This document shows, piece after piece, positions 7,127-13,957 of a stretch of 14,302 bases of DNA. Numbering within the stretch: position 1 is the first letter of the stretch; every line of letters begins with the position of its first letter. The notes below the pieces were generated by a model that saw only the letters and a list, made by a program, of their open reading frames with translations, ran no database searches and was not told the origin of the DNA. This stretch comes from Chloroflexota bacterium (GTDB lineage: Bacteria > Chloroflexota > Dehalococcoidia > JACQGW01). The translations under genes were made by a program, and so were the position numbers. The stretch lies in assembly GCA_016199325.1 (NCBI GenBank), contig JACQGW010000444.1, forward strand, positions 1 through 14,302, in the 5' to 3' direction.

Positions 7127-8272
7127 CTACGCGCGTGCGAGGGGGTGGGCGAAGTCGCCGGAGCGGAAGATCCCGGCGTAGTGTTCCACCTTGGCTTCGT
7201 TCAGGGTGACGCCCAGCCCGGGGCCCATCGGCACCGGCAGCGTCCCGTTCACGTGCGTCCGCAGGTCTTCGTTGACGATGTCGTCCGAGAGGAGCAGCGC
7301 CGCGGACTGGTTCCCCAGGCAGAGGTTCGGGATCGTCGCGCAGACCTGCAGGCAGGACGCCGCGCTGATGCCGGTCTCGACGTCCACGTGCCGGCAGACG
7401 AGGGCATTGGCGTTCTCGATCATCGCGGCCGTCTTCTTCATCGGCAGCAGCCCCCCGGTTCGGCACGGCTCCGTGCATACGTAGTCGGCGGCGCCGGCCC
7501 GCAGCGCGCTCTGGATATCCCACTGGAGGTGTGCGCCCTGGTCGATGCAGATCGGTACGCCCGTCGTCCGCCGGACGAAGACGAGCCCGTCGAGGTCGTG
7601 CTTCTCGACCGGCTGTTCCATGAAGTCGATGCCAAAGGGCTTCAGCTCTTCGATCCGCTGGACTGCCTCGGCCGGCGTCCATGCCTCGTTGGCGTCGATG
7701 CGGAGCTTCGCCTCCGGGCCGATGGCCTCCCGAATCTGGCGGACCATCTCCAGGTCGAGCTTCGGCGCCTTTCCGATCTTGATGTAGATGACGGAGAAGC
7801 CGGCGTCGACGGCCGCCCTGGCGTCGGCCGCCATTGCCGCAGGTGACTTTCGCTGGACCCAGCGGAAGCAGTCGATCCGGTCGCGGACGGCACCACCCAT
7901 CAGCTTGTGTACCGGCAGGCCGGCCGTCTTGCCGATGATGTCCCAGCAGGCGGTCTCCAGCGCGGCCACGCCGAGGTTGGCGTAGCCCCGATGGAACTGC
8001 CAGCGCGTCGCGCCGTAGACGCGGCCGACGAACGCCTCGACAGCGAACGGGTCGTGGCCGATCAGGTAGTCCCTGGCCAGCTTCTGAACCAGCGACTCGA
8101 CCCCCTCCGGGTGAACGCTGCCGATAGCCTCGCCCAGACCGACGACACCCTCGTCGGTCAGCGCCTGGACGATCACGTTCGTAATCGCGTAGTCGGTGCC
8201 GATGGTGGGCATCTCGACCGTTTCGCTCAATGGGATGGCGACGATGGTGGTCCTGACGTCGACGACACGCAC
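7127..8272 (-). CDS. Enolase-superfamily enzyme (mandelate racemase/muconate lactonizing type)
   Basis: A 381-residue protein with the capping domain (about 1-125) and the modified TIM barrel of the MR/MLE group. These enzymes abstract an alpha-proton from a carboxylate in dehydration, racemisation or cycloisomerisation of sugar acids and related compounds. Visible residues: Lys165 in YIKIG (the first Lys of the usual KxK is Tyr163), metal ligands Asp193 (RIDANEAW), Glu219 (DFMEQP) and Asp244 (CIDQG), and His295 in CRHVDVETGIS, at the position of the general-base His of mandelate racemase. Where MLE-type enzymes have Lys before the GG of strand 6, this protein has Arg271. Substrate not assignable. 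GTG 8272 is chosen because AGGAG (8280-8284) lies 7 nt upstream and the promoter at 8387-8415 lies inside the longer open frame that reaches 8422. Confidence 0.9.
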   Translation of the reverse strand: MRVVDVRTTIVAIPLSETVEMPTIGTDYAITNVIVQALTDEGVVGLGEAIGSVHPEGVESLVQKLARDYLIGHDPFAVEAFVGRVYGATRWQFHRGYANLGVAALETACWDIIGKTAGLPVHKLMGGAVRDRIDCFRWVQRKSPAAMAADARAAVDAGFSVIYIKIGKAPKLDLEMVRQIREAIGPEAKLRIDANEAWTPAEAVQRIEELKPFGIDFMEQPVEKHDLDGLVFVRRTTGVPICIDQGAHLQWDIQSALRAGAADYVCTEPCRTGGLLPMKKTAAMIENANALVCRHVDVETGISAASCLQVCATIPNLCLGNQSAALLLSDDIVNEDLRTHVNGTLPVPMGPGLGVTLNEAKVEHYAGIFRSGDFAHPLARA

Positions 8273-8386
8273 GGGAATGCTCCTTTCGCCAATGATCTGA
8301 CAGGGCCGAAGACCGAGCCGTGAGAACAGGTCACCGACCGAGGTTCGCCTTGGCGCTGCTCGCCCTGGGTCTGCCTTCCAGGAGGC

Positions 8387-8415
8387 AGCATAGGAGGTTC
8401 CGATGAGCCTGTCAA
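8387..8415 (-). promoter_or_regulatory. Promoter of the enolase-superfamily gene
   Basis: On the minus strand, TTGACA (8410-8415) is followed by a 17-nt spacer and TATGCT (8387-8392, 4 of 6). The predicted start near 8380 gives a 5' leader of about 108 nt before the GTG at 8272. No riboswitch or attenuator was recognised in that leader, only a short CTGCC/GGCAG hairpin near its 5' end. Confidence 0.65.
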
Positions 8416-8440
8416 GCTGCACTCGGCACTGCCGCTATGG

Positions 8441-8446
8441 TATCTT
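8441..8446 (+). promoter_or_regulatory. Tentative -10 box for a leaderless helicase mRNA
   Basis: TATCTT (4 of 6) ends 6 nt before the A of the helicase ATG at 8453, so the transcript would start on or next to the start codon. No Shine-Dalgarno sequence precedes that ATG and no good -35 box is seen. An overlapping TATGGT at 8436-8441 is an alternative. Confidence 0.35.
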
Positions 8447-8452
8447 TTCCCT

Positions 8453-10669
8453 ATGCATCACGACCACGTTTCCGGCGGCGACCGCCGATCCGGGCGATCT
8501 CCTGATGAGATGAGCGGACCGAGCGAGGGCGAGAACGCTATCGCCGTCTTCGCGGCGCGCCGCGGGCTTGTTCTCGACCCGTTCCAGGTCCAGGCGATGG
8601 AGCACCTTTCGGCCGGCCGGTCGGTCCTGCTCTGCGCGCCGACCGGGACGGGCAAGACGCTCGTCGCCGAGTTCGCCATCTTCCGCGCGCTTCGGCGGGG
8701 AGAGCGCATTGTCTACACGACGCCGCTCAAAGCGCTGTCCAACCAGCAGTACCGCCATCTGCGCAACCTGCTGGCAACCTGGGACCTGCCCGGCTACCAG
8801 GGACCGCGCGTCGGCCTCGTCACCGGCGACGTCACGCTCGACCCGGAGGCGCCGGTCATCCTGGCGACCACCGAGATCTTCCGCAACTGGCTGCTTGAGT
8901 CCGATTCCGATTCGGGCTTCCCTCGCCGGGGAACAGTCATCTTCGACGAGGTTCACTACCTGGCCGATCACGACCGCGGGACGGTCTGGGAGGAGTCACT
9001 GCTGCTGACGCCCAACACATGGGCGGTGCTGGCGCTCTCCGCCACGGTTCCCAACGCCCGCGAGATCGCCGCCTGGCTTCGCACCCGGGGGCGGGATCTG
9101 GTGCTCGTCGAGCACCAGGAGCGCGCCGTGCCGCTGGAGCACCGCGTTCTCCGCCAGGGCCGACTGCAACCGCTGCCGCCTCCGCGACCGAAAGCCGACG
9201 ACGACCGGCCGGGCGGCCGTCTGTCCCTGAATCTGCCGAGCGGCGCAGCGATAGACGAGGCCATCGAGCCCTGGGAGGTCGTTCGGGCGCTGGCGGCAGA
9301 CGATCTGCTCCCGGCCATCTACTTCCGGTTCGGTCGGCGCGCCGTGGAGGTTGCCGCCGAGAGCTGTGCCCGGCTCAGGCTGCTGAACGGCGCGGCCGCA
9401 CGGGCGGCTGCCGATACCGCCCTGACCCGCCTCGAGGCGCTGGTGCCCGGCCAGCAGACCGGCGAACAGGTCGACCTGCTCCGCCGGCTCCTCCCGCGCG
9501 GCGTCGCCTTCCACCACGGCGGCATGCTGCCGCAGCTTCGGGCACTCGTCGAAGAGCTGTTCGCGGGCGGCCTCCTGAGAGTCGTGTGTGCGACCGATAC
9601 GCTGGCGCTCGGTATCAACGCGCCGGCCCGGGCCGTCGTCGTCGGGGACCTGACGAAATTCGACGGCCAGTCGCGGCGGCCCTTGCTGCCCAACGAGTAC
9701 TATCAACTGGCGGGGCGAGCCGGACGGCGTGGGCTGGACGCGCTCGGCGTCGCCGTGGTGCCGCTGGTGCCGGGCCTGCCGGAAGAGCCGCAACTGGCGA
9801 TGGTTCGCCAGCCGCTCCTCCCACTGGAGAGCGCCTTCCGCCCCGGCTATCCGACGTTCCTCGCCCTCTGGTCGGGTCCGGACGACGCCGAGCGGGTCGC
9901 TCGCTTTCTGGCCGAGAGCCTTCAGGCGTTTCAGGCGCGCGATCACGCTTCGGCCTTCGCTCCACAGTGGGTTCGGCGGCGGGATAATCGCTGGGTCAGG
10001 CGAGAGGGCCAGCCCCACCGTGGACGATCGAGCGGCGAGCGCCAGCACCTGGCCCGCTACCGGGCCGAGGTCCGGGCCCGGCGGCAGGTCCTCGAGCACT
10101 TCGGCTATCTCCACCTGGGACGGCCGACCCGCCGGGCCCGGTTCCTCCGGCACTTGAGCGGCGACCGGGCGCTGCCGCTCGCCGAGGTTGTCCTGGGCGG
10201 CTGGCTGGACAGTCTCGCCCCGGCCGAGCTGGCCGAGGTGCTTACCTGGTTCGCCTTCGACCGGGGATCCCGCCATCGGCTGGCCCTCACACCACGCCTT
10301 TCGGCGCTCCGCCTCGGCCTGGGTCAGCTCCTGCTGGAGGTGGGCCGCCTGGAGGCCCGATATGACCTGGCGCTCACAGAGCCGATCGAGGAGCTGCTGA
10401 GCGGCGTTGGCCTGGCCTGGACGAACGGCAGCAGATTGGCCCTGCTGGCCGAGCGGACTGGCATGGCCGAGGGCGACCTCGTCGCAGGCTTGCAGCAGTC
10501 GTTGGAGCTGGCCAATCAGCTCCGCTTCGCGCTCGGTCGCCGCCATCCCTTGACGCCGGCGCTCGCCGACGCCGAGAACCTCATCCTGCGCGACGAAGTG
10601 CTCGCCGCCTACGGCGACCTCGCCCCGTTTCTGCGCGTCCAGCGAGACCCGTCAGACGCTCACCTCTGA
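8453..10669 (+). CDS. Ski2-like superfamily II DEAD/DEVH-box helicase
   Basis: A 738-residue ATP-dependent RNA/DNA helicase of the Ski2/Mtr4/HelY group. In order: FQ of a Q-like motif (44-45), Walker A APTGTGKT (62-69), motif Ia TTPLKALSNQQ, Ib with ATTEIFRN, motif II DEVH (165-168), motif III SAT (196-198), motif IV IYFRFGRR, FHHGG (353-357) as in Ski2 proteins, motif V TDTLALGIN (381-389) and motif VI QLAGRAGRRG (418-427). The remaining 300 residues are helical and Arg/Leu-rich, in the place of the winged-helix and DSHCT-like ratchet domains, but shorter than in eukaryotic Mtr4. The likely role is RNA turnover or nucleic-acid remodelling in the cytoplasm. The start at 8453 has no visible ribosome-binding site; ATG 8510 is an alternative. 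It is divergent from the enolase-superfamily gene. Confidence 0.92.
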   Translation: MHHDHVSGGDRRSGRSPDEMSGPSEGENAIAVFAARRGLVLDPFQVQAMEHLSAGRSVLLCAPTGTGKTLVAEFAIFRALRRGERIVYTTPLKALSNQQYRHLRNLLATWDLPGYQGPRVGLVTGDVTLDPEAPVILATTEIFRNWLLESDSDSGFPRRGTVIFDEVHYLADHDRGTVWEESLLLTPNTWAVLALSATVPNAREIAAWLRTRGRDLVLVEHQERAVPLEHRVLRQGRLQPLPPPRPKADDDRPGGRLSLNLPSGAAIDEAIEPWEVVRALAADDLLPAIYFRFGRRAVEVAAESCARLRLLNGAAARAAADTALTRLEALVPGQQTGEQVDLLRRLLPRGVAFHHGGMLPQLRALVEELFAGGLLRVVCATDTLALGINAPARAVVVGDLTKFDGQSRRPLLPNEYYQLAGRAGRRGLDALGVAVVPLVPGLPEEPQLAMVRQPLLPLESAFRPGYPTFLALWSGPDDAERVARFLAESLQAFQARDHASAFAPQWVRRRDNRWVRREGQPHRGRSSGERQHLARYRAEVRARRQVLEHFGYLHLGRPTRRARFLRHLSGDRALPLAEVVLGGWLDSLAPAELAEVLTWFAFDRGSRHRLALTPRLSALRLGLGQLLLEVGRLEARYDLALTEPIEELLSGVGLAWTNGSRLALLAERTGMAEGDLVAGLQQSLELANQLRFALGRRHPLTPALADAENLILRDEVLAAYGDLAPFLRVQRDPSDAHL

Positions 10670-10716
10670 CGGCGGCCGAGCCGCAGCCCCGCGCCTCGAC
10701 AGCTCAGCCCGAGGAG

Positions 10717-10816
10717 CTAGTGGGTCATTTGCCATTAGATCTGCCATTGGGCGGCGGCGTTGCCCAGCCAGCGCCGTGGGGAGCAATGCCAAAGAACTTG
10801 GCAGATGACCCACTAG
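10717..10816. mobile_element. 100-bp MITE-like inverted-repeat element
   Basis: The terminal arms 10717-10734 and 10799-10816 are 18 bp each and match at 17 of 18 positions as inverted repeats (CTAGTGGGTCAT...). Each end carries a TA (10718-10719 and 10814-10815), consistent with the TA target duplication of IS630/Tc1-type elements, in which case the mobile unit is 10720-10813. It holds no coding capacity. Inside are a direct repeat TGCCATT (10730-10736, 10742-10748) and a small TGGGC/GCCCA hairpin. It sits 47 bp after the helicase stop. Assignment as a non-autonomous transposable element rests on structure only. Confidence 0.6.
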
Positions 10817-10860
10817 TGGAACACCACAGTGATCTTGCTGGGTAGCACCCGTCGAACGCT

Positions 10861-10884
10861 GACGCATGACGCATGACGCATGAT
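10861..10884. repeat. Tandem heptamer (GACGCAT)x3
   Basis: Three exact copies of GACGCAT followed by GAT. It lies in the spacer between the convergent helicase and small-protein genes, next to the MITE-like element. Only three units and a 7-bp period, so it is a simple tandem repeat, not a CRISPR. Confidence 0.8.
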
Positions 10885-10924
10885 ATCGGCAAGCCGCATC
10901 CATCAGAATCAGCGTGGCCGGCCA

Positions 10925-11257
10925 CTAGGGCCGGTAGTTGTGGACGGAGAACTCCTCGAACTCCCCCGTCGGCGCTTCGTCGTCGACCGGTTGCAGCAGG
11001 ACGGGCTGGAGCATGTGAGAGATGCGCCCATCCTCCCACTTGACGTCCACGGTGTCGCCGGTCCGGATGACCACACCGGTGCGTGGGAAGCCGCCGGCAG
11101 GACGGAAGTACGGATAGAACTGCACCTGCTGGCCGACCTGGAGCGTCAGATCCTCGACCTGCTCCACTTCGACCGCGACGACCTCGGACGGCTTCTCACG
11201 CTCGCGCCGCCGTCCCCGGCCCCGCCGCCGCCAACCCCGCCGTTCGCCTGTCGTCAT
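10925..11257 (-). CDS. Small basic protein of unknown function
   Basis: 110 residues; I do not recognise a family. Residues 6-22 are strikingly Arg-rich (RRGWRRRGRGRRRERE), suggesting nucleic-acid or ribosome contact. Residues 38-92 look like a small beta-barrel (VGQQVQFYPYF, GVVIRTGDTVDVKWEDGRISHMLQPVLLQP), similar in pattern to SH3/KOW/Tudor-like folds. The last 18 residues are acidic. ATG 11257 is 6 nt after the stop of the ThrC-like gene, with GAGGTG overlapping that stop, so the two are almost certainly cotranscribed and perhaps translationally coupled. A 12-bp palindrome (10914-10925) begins at the stop codon. That it is a real gene is supported by the tight spacing, the ribosome-binding site and the composition of the protein; the function is unknown. 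Confidence 0.75.
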   Translation of the reverse strand: MTTGERRGWRRRGRGRRREREKPSEVVAVEVEQVEDLTLQVGQQVQFYPYFRPAGGFPRTGVVIRTGDTVDVKWEDGRISHMLQPVLLQPVDDEAPTGEFEEFSVHNYRP

Positions 11258-11263
11258 GGCACC

Positions 11264-12463
11264 TCACACGTCCTGATCTGGCTCGATCACGGGCGCTTCG
11301 ATCGACACCAGCTCCGAGTACTTCAGGCCCGCCCCTGTGTTGAAGAGCAGGATCCGCTCGCTCGCGCCGACCAGGCCCCGATCTCGCATCTGGCGAATGG
11401 CCGCGACCGTCGCGGCCCCCTCCGGGCAGACAAAGAGCCCCTCCGTCCGTGCCAGCAACTGCATCGCGGCCAGGATCTCGGCGTCCTCGACGGCAATAGC
11501 CTCGCCCTCTGTCTCGCGGATCGCCCGCAGAATCAGCGCGTCCCCGAGCGGCTTCGGGACACGGATGCCACCGGCAACGGTATGGGCCCCCTGCCAGAAC
11601 TGGCTCTCGGCCTTCCCCTCCTGGAATGCCCGGACAATGGGCATGCAGCCGGTGGGCTGGACGGCCACCAGGCGGGGGCGCTTCGGCCCGATCCAGCCGA
11701 TGGCCTCCAGCTCGTCGAACGCCTTCCACATGCCGATAAGCCCGACGCCGCCGCCCGTCGGGTAGAGGATGACGTCCGGCAGCGACCAGCCGAACTGCTC
11801 GGCGACCTCCAGTCCCATCGTCTTCTTGCCTTCGATTCGGTAGGGCTCCTTCAGTGTGGATGCATCGAACCAGCCGCCCTTCTGCACTGCCCGTGCCACG
11901 ATGCGGCCGGCGTCGGAGATCAGGCCGTTGACGAGGTAGAGCTGCCCGCCAGCAACCTGAACCTCCTTCATCGTCACCGCCGGTGCGTCCGCGGGCATCA
12001 CGACGAGCGCCTTCATCCCGGCGCGGGCGGCGTAGGCGGCCCAGGCACCGCCGGCATTGCCGGCCGTCGGCATGGCGATGGCCGTTGCCCCCAGCTCCCT
12101 GGCCCGGCTAACGCCCACGGCGGCGCCGCGGGCCTTGAAGGTCCCCGTCGGCAACAGCCCCTCGTCCTTGAGAAACAGGTTCCGCAGGCCAAACTGCTCG
12201 CCCAGCCGCCGTAGCGGCGAGATCGGCGTTAGCCCTTCGCCGAGCGTCACGATGGCAGCGTCGTCGGCGACGGGCAACAGCTCGCGATACCGCCAGAGGG
12301 TGGGCTCACGTTCGGCGAGGGCGGCTTTCTGGAACTTGCGGGCGACCAGATCGAGGTCGTACCGGGCCAGGAGCGGCGACCCGCAGGTGCAGAGGTTGGC
12401 CAGGCGGTCGGCGGCGTGGTGGCGGCCACACTTCGGGCACTCCAGGTGGGACAGAAAGCTCAT
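11264..12463 (-). CDS. thrC: Threonine synthase-like PLP-dependent enzyme
   Basis: 399 residues, fold-type II PLP enzyme. Threonine synthase converts O-phosphohomoserine to threonine in the cytoplasm. An N-terminal zinc ribbon (Cys9, Cys12, Cys25, Cys27) precedes the catalytic domain, as in archaeal/plant-type ThrC paralogs. GEGLTPIS is the substrate-loop motif, Lys110 in PTGTFKARG is the PLP Schiff-base lysine, TAGNAGGAWAAYAARAG follows, and GGGVG (237-241) is the PLP phosphate cup. The usual FKDRG is FKARG, a variation also seen in threonine-dehydratase-like relatives, so a different beta-substitution or elimination reaction is possible. ATG 12463 is chosen over a TTG one codon upstream because AGGAG (12471-12475) lies 7 nt away. 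It follows the histidine kinase by 27 nt and precedes the small basic protein by 6 nt. Confidence 0.85.
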   Translation of the reverse strand: MSFLSHLECPKCGRHHAADRLANLCTCGSPLLARYDLDLVARKFQKAALAEREPTLWRYRELLPVADDAAIVTLGEGLTPISPLRRLGEQFGLRNLFLKDEGLLPTGTFKARGAAVGVSRARELGATAIAMPTAGNAGGAWAAYAARAGMKALVVMPADAPAVTMKEVQVAGGQLYLVNGLISDAGRIVARAVQKGGWFDASTLKEPYRIEGKKTMGLEVAEQFGWSLPDVILYPTGGGVGLIGMWKAFDELEAIGWIGPKRPRLVAVQPTGCMPIVRAFQEGKAESQFWQGAHTVAGGIRVPKPLGDALILRAIRETEGEAIAVEDAEILAAMQLLARTEGLFVCPEGAATVAAIRQMRDRGLVGASERILLFNTGAGLKYSELVSIEAPVIEPDQDV

Positions 12464-12489
12464 CAATCAACTCCTCATGAGGGTCGGAG

Positions 12490-12550
12490 GTCAGGGGCCG
12501 GGGGGCGGGACCCAATCCGCTCCTCCGCCCCCTGCCCCCTGCCCCCTGAC
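12490..12550. repeat. GGGGTCA-type repeat forming the 3' end of the kinase gene
   Basis: GTCAGGGG (12490-12497) and CCCCTGAC (12543-12550) are inverted copies that bracket a low-complexity G/C segment. Inside is a perfect tandem heptamer (GCCCCCT)x3 at 12527-12547. The kinase stop codon (12491-12493) is part of the left copy. A similar GGGGGCCGGGGGTCGGGGG run appears at the right edge of the window. Confidence 0.65.
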
Positions 12551-13786
12551 TTCCAGCGGTAGCTCGACACGGTAGCGATTGCCCTCGCCAGGAATGGGCT
12601 CCGCCTCGATGCGCCCGCCGAGCCTCTCAACGATCAGTCGAGCGAGCGGCAGGCCGAGACCCACCCCGCGGATGCGGGCCGGTTTCGCCAGACGATAAAA
12701 CGGCACGAAGGCGTTACGCAGGGCTTCAGAGTCGGCCGGCGTCCCCCCGCTCACCAGCTCCACAATGGCCTCCTCGCCGACCTGGGCAACGGAGATACGG
12801 ACCGGGTGCCCCGGAGGCGATTCCTGGAGCGCGTGCTCGACCAGGTAACCAATCGCTTCGCCCAGGCGGTCGCGATCCCAGTTCCCCGCCGGCAGGGCGG
12901 TCGGTCCCTCGACGACCACGCCGCGCTGCTGGCCGGCGGCGGAGCGAGCGGCCTGATCGGCGATCTCCCGAACCAGCGCGGCAAGGTCGACGGGCTGCAG
13001 GACGATCTCGAGACTGCTGTTCTCCAGCCGGGCCGCTTCGGTCATCTCGTTGATCAGTCGGGTCAGACGGCGAGTCTCGGTCAGGATGGTCTCCAGGTTG
13101 CGGGCGCGCTGCACCGGGGGAGCATCGGGATACCGAATCACCAGTTGGGTGTACCCCTGCATGTTCGTGAGCGGTCCCTTGATCTCATGGGAAACGGCCG
13201 ACAGGAACAGCTCCTGGGCCTCTTTCTGTTGCGCTACCGCCGCTTCGAGCTGGGCCTCCGCCATTTCGAGCCGAGCTTCTTGCTCGGCCATGGCGAGCTG
13301 GTCGGCGAGCACCTGTCCGAAGGTCAGCCGGCCGGCGGGCGGCGTCTGCCGGAAGCAAAAGAGGGCGAATCCCCGGTGCGCGGGCGCGCCGGTGGCCGGC
13401 AGCGGAGCGATGAGCACATGGGAAAAGTGGAGACGCCGGAGCCAGCGCAACGGCTCGGCCAGACGGTCCCTCATCAGGCCGACGAGCGCGGGCCCCGTCT
13501 GGGGGCGATCGAAGGGCGGGCGATCGGCCGAGCTGGCCGGCACGCCGGCCGGCAGCCCGACGATGGTCCCCGGCGTCAGCGCACCGCCCGGTTCCTGCCA
13601 GAGAAGCAAGCCGGCCTCTGCGCCGAGCGCCTGCCGGCACAGGTCCAGAACGTCGGCGACCAGCGTCTCGGGACGCCGGGAGAGGAGACGGCGGCTGATC
13701 AAATGGAGAGCGTCGAGCCAGTCGGTCGGCGGTTGAACCGACCCCAGCACCCGGTCTGGTGTCGTCTCGGGGGTTTCATAGACCAT
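12491..13786 (-). CDS. GAF-type sensor histidine kinase with degenerate ATPase boxes
   Basis: 431 residues, no membrane segments, so cytosolic. Residues 20-155 are GAF-like, 160-195 a coiled-coil signalling helix, and 192-255 a HisKA dimerisation domain with phospho-acceptor His200 in SHEIKGPLTNMQGY. The ATPase domain spans 265-411. Its G2 box GVGLGL (374-379) is normal, but both N-box Asn positions are replaced (Tyr314 and His318 in YLVEHAL), and the G1 Asp of DxGxG is missing (VSGGTPADS, 345-353). ATP and Mg binding may be lost or altered, so this could be a pseudokinase or a phosphatase-only partner. The last 20 or so residues (VRGQGAGGGGADWVPPPGP) come from a low-complexity repeat. No response regulator lies next to it. 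The start has no clear Shine-Dalgarno, but a promoter lies 45 nt upstream. Confidence 0.88.
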   Translation of the reverse strand: MVYETPETTPDRVLGSVQPPTDWLDALHLISRRLLSRRPETLVADVLDLCRQALGAEAGLLLWQEPGGALTPGTIVGLPAGVPASSADRPPFDRPQTGPALVGLMRDRLAEPLRWLRRLHFSHVLIAPLPATGAPAHRGFALFCFRQTPPAGRLTFGQVLADQLAMAEQEARLEMAEAQLEAAVAQQKEAQELFLSAVSHEIKGPLTNMQGYTQLVIRYPDAPPVQRARNLETILTETRRLTRLINEMTEAARLENSSLEIVLQPVDLAALVREIADQAARSAAGQQRGVVVEGPTALPAGNWDRDRLGEAIGYLVEHALQESPPGHPVRISVAQVGEEAIVELVSGGTPADSEALRNAFVPFYRLAKPARIRGVGLGLPLARLIVERLGGRIEAEPIPGEGNRYRVELPLEVRGQGAGGGGADWVPPPGP

Positions 13787-13830
13787 TTGGAGCGCTTACA
13801 CTCGGGCGAGTCTTCACGATCTCTTTTCTA

Positions 13831-13859
13831 AGTCTACCAACGATGCCGCCGGGTGTCAA
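13831..13859 (-). promoter_or_regulatory. Promoter of the histidine kinase-thrC transcript
   Basis: On the minus strand, TTGACA (13854-13859) is followed by a 17-nt spacer and TAGACT (13831-13836, 4 of 6). The predicted start is near 13824, giving a leader of about 38 nt to the ATG at 13786. Its -35 box lies within 30 bp of the divergent queA -10 box. Confidence 0.65.
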
Positions 13860-13880
13860 ACAGGCGGCGGCACGATGGAG

Positions 13881-13886
13881 TATAAT
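13881..13886 (+). promoter_or_regulatory. Perfect -10 box (TATAAT) of the queA transcript
   Basis: TATAAT matches the sigma70 consensus fully. The matching -35 is weak (CAAACA at 13857-13862, 18-nt spacer) and coincides with the -35 box of the divergent kinase promoter. The predicted start, about 13891-13894, places the Shine-Dalgarno of the leader ORF almost at the 5' end of the mRNA. Confidence 0.65.
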
Positions 13887-13906
13887 GGGGGCCAGGGGAG
13901 CACAGG

Positions 13907-13957
13907 ATGGACGGGCTGTCGATCCTGCTCAATCTGATCTTTCGGCTGCTCCGATGA
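13907..13957 (+). CDS. 16-codon leader ORF overlapping queA
   Basis: Encodes MDGLSILLNLIFRLLR. AGGGGAG (13894-13900) lies 6 nt before its ATG, a better ribosome-binding site than anything in front of queA. Its TGA overlaps the queA ATG as ATGA (13954-13957), the classical arrangement for translational coupling. The peptide is hydrophobic and Leu/Ile-rich with two Arg near the end, like a short amphipathic helix. It may be a leader whose translation delivers ribosomes to queA, or a tiny functional peptide. No family recognised. Confidence 0.55.
   Translation: MDGLSILLNLIFRLLR

Noticed and set aside
8273..8380. Riboswitch in the leader of the enolase-superfamily gene
   Set aside because: Only short hairpins are visible, with no consensus core of a riboswitch class I know.
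8996..10546. Long minus-strand open frame (516 codons) inside the helicase
   Set aside because: Shadow of a helicase with all SF2 motifs; composition (Gln/Arg/Pro-rich) and lack of motifs fit an antisense artefact.
10861..10884. CRISPR-like array
   Set aside because: Units are 7 bp and directly tandem with no spacers.
10880..12214. Long + strand open frame (444 codons) opposite the ThrC-like gene and small protein
   Set aside because: It opposes two genes with ribosome-binding sites and, for ThrC, a complete fold; no domain or start signal seen.
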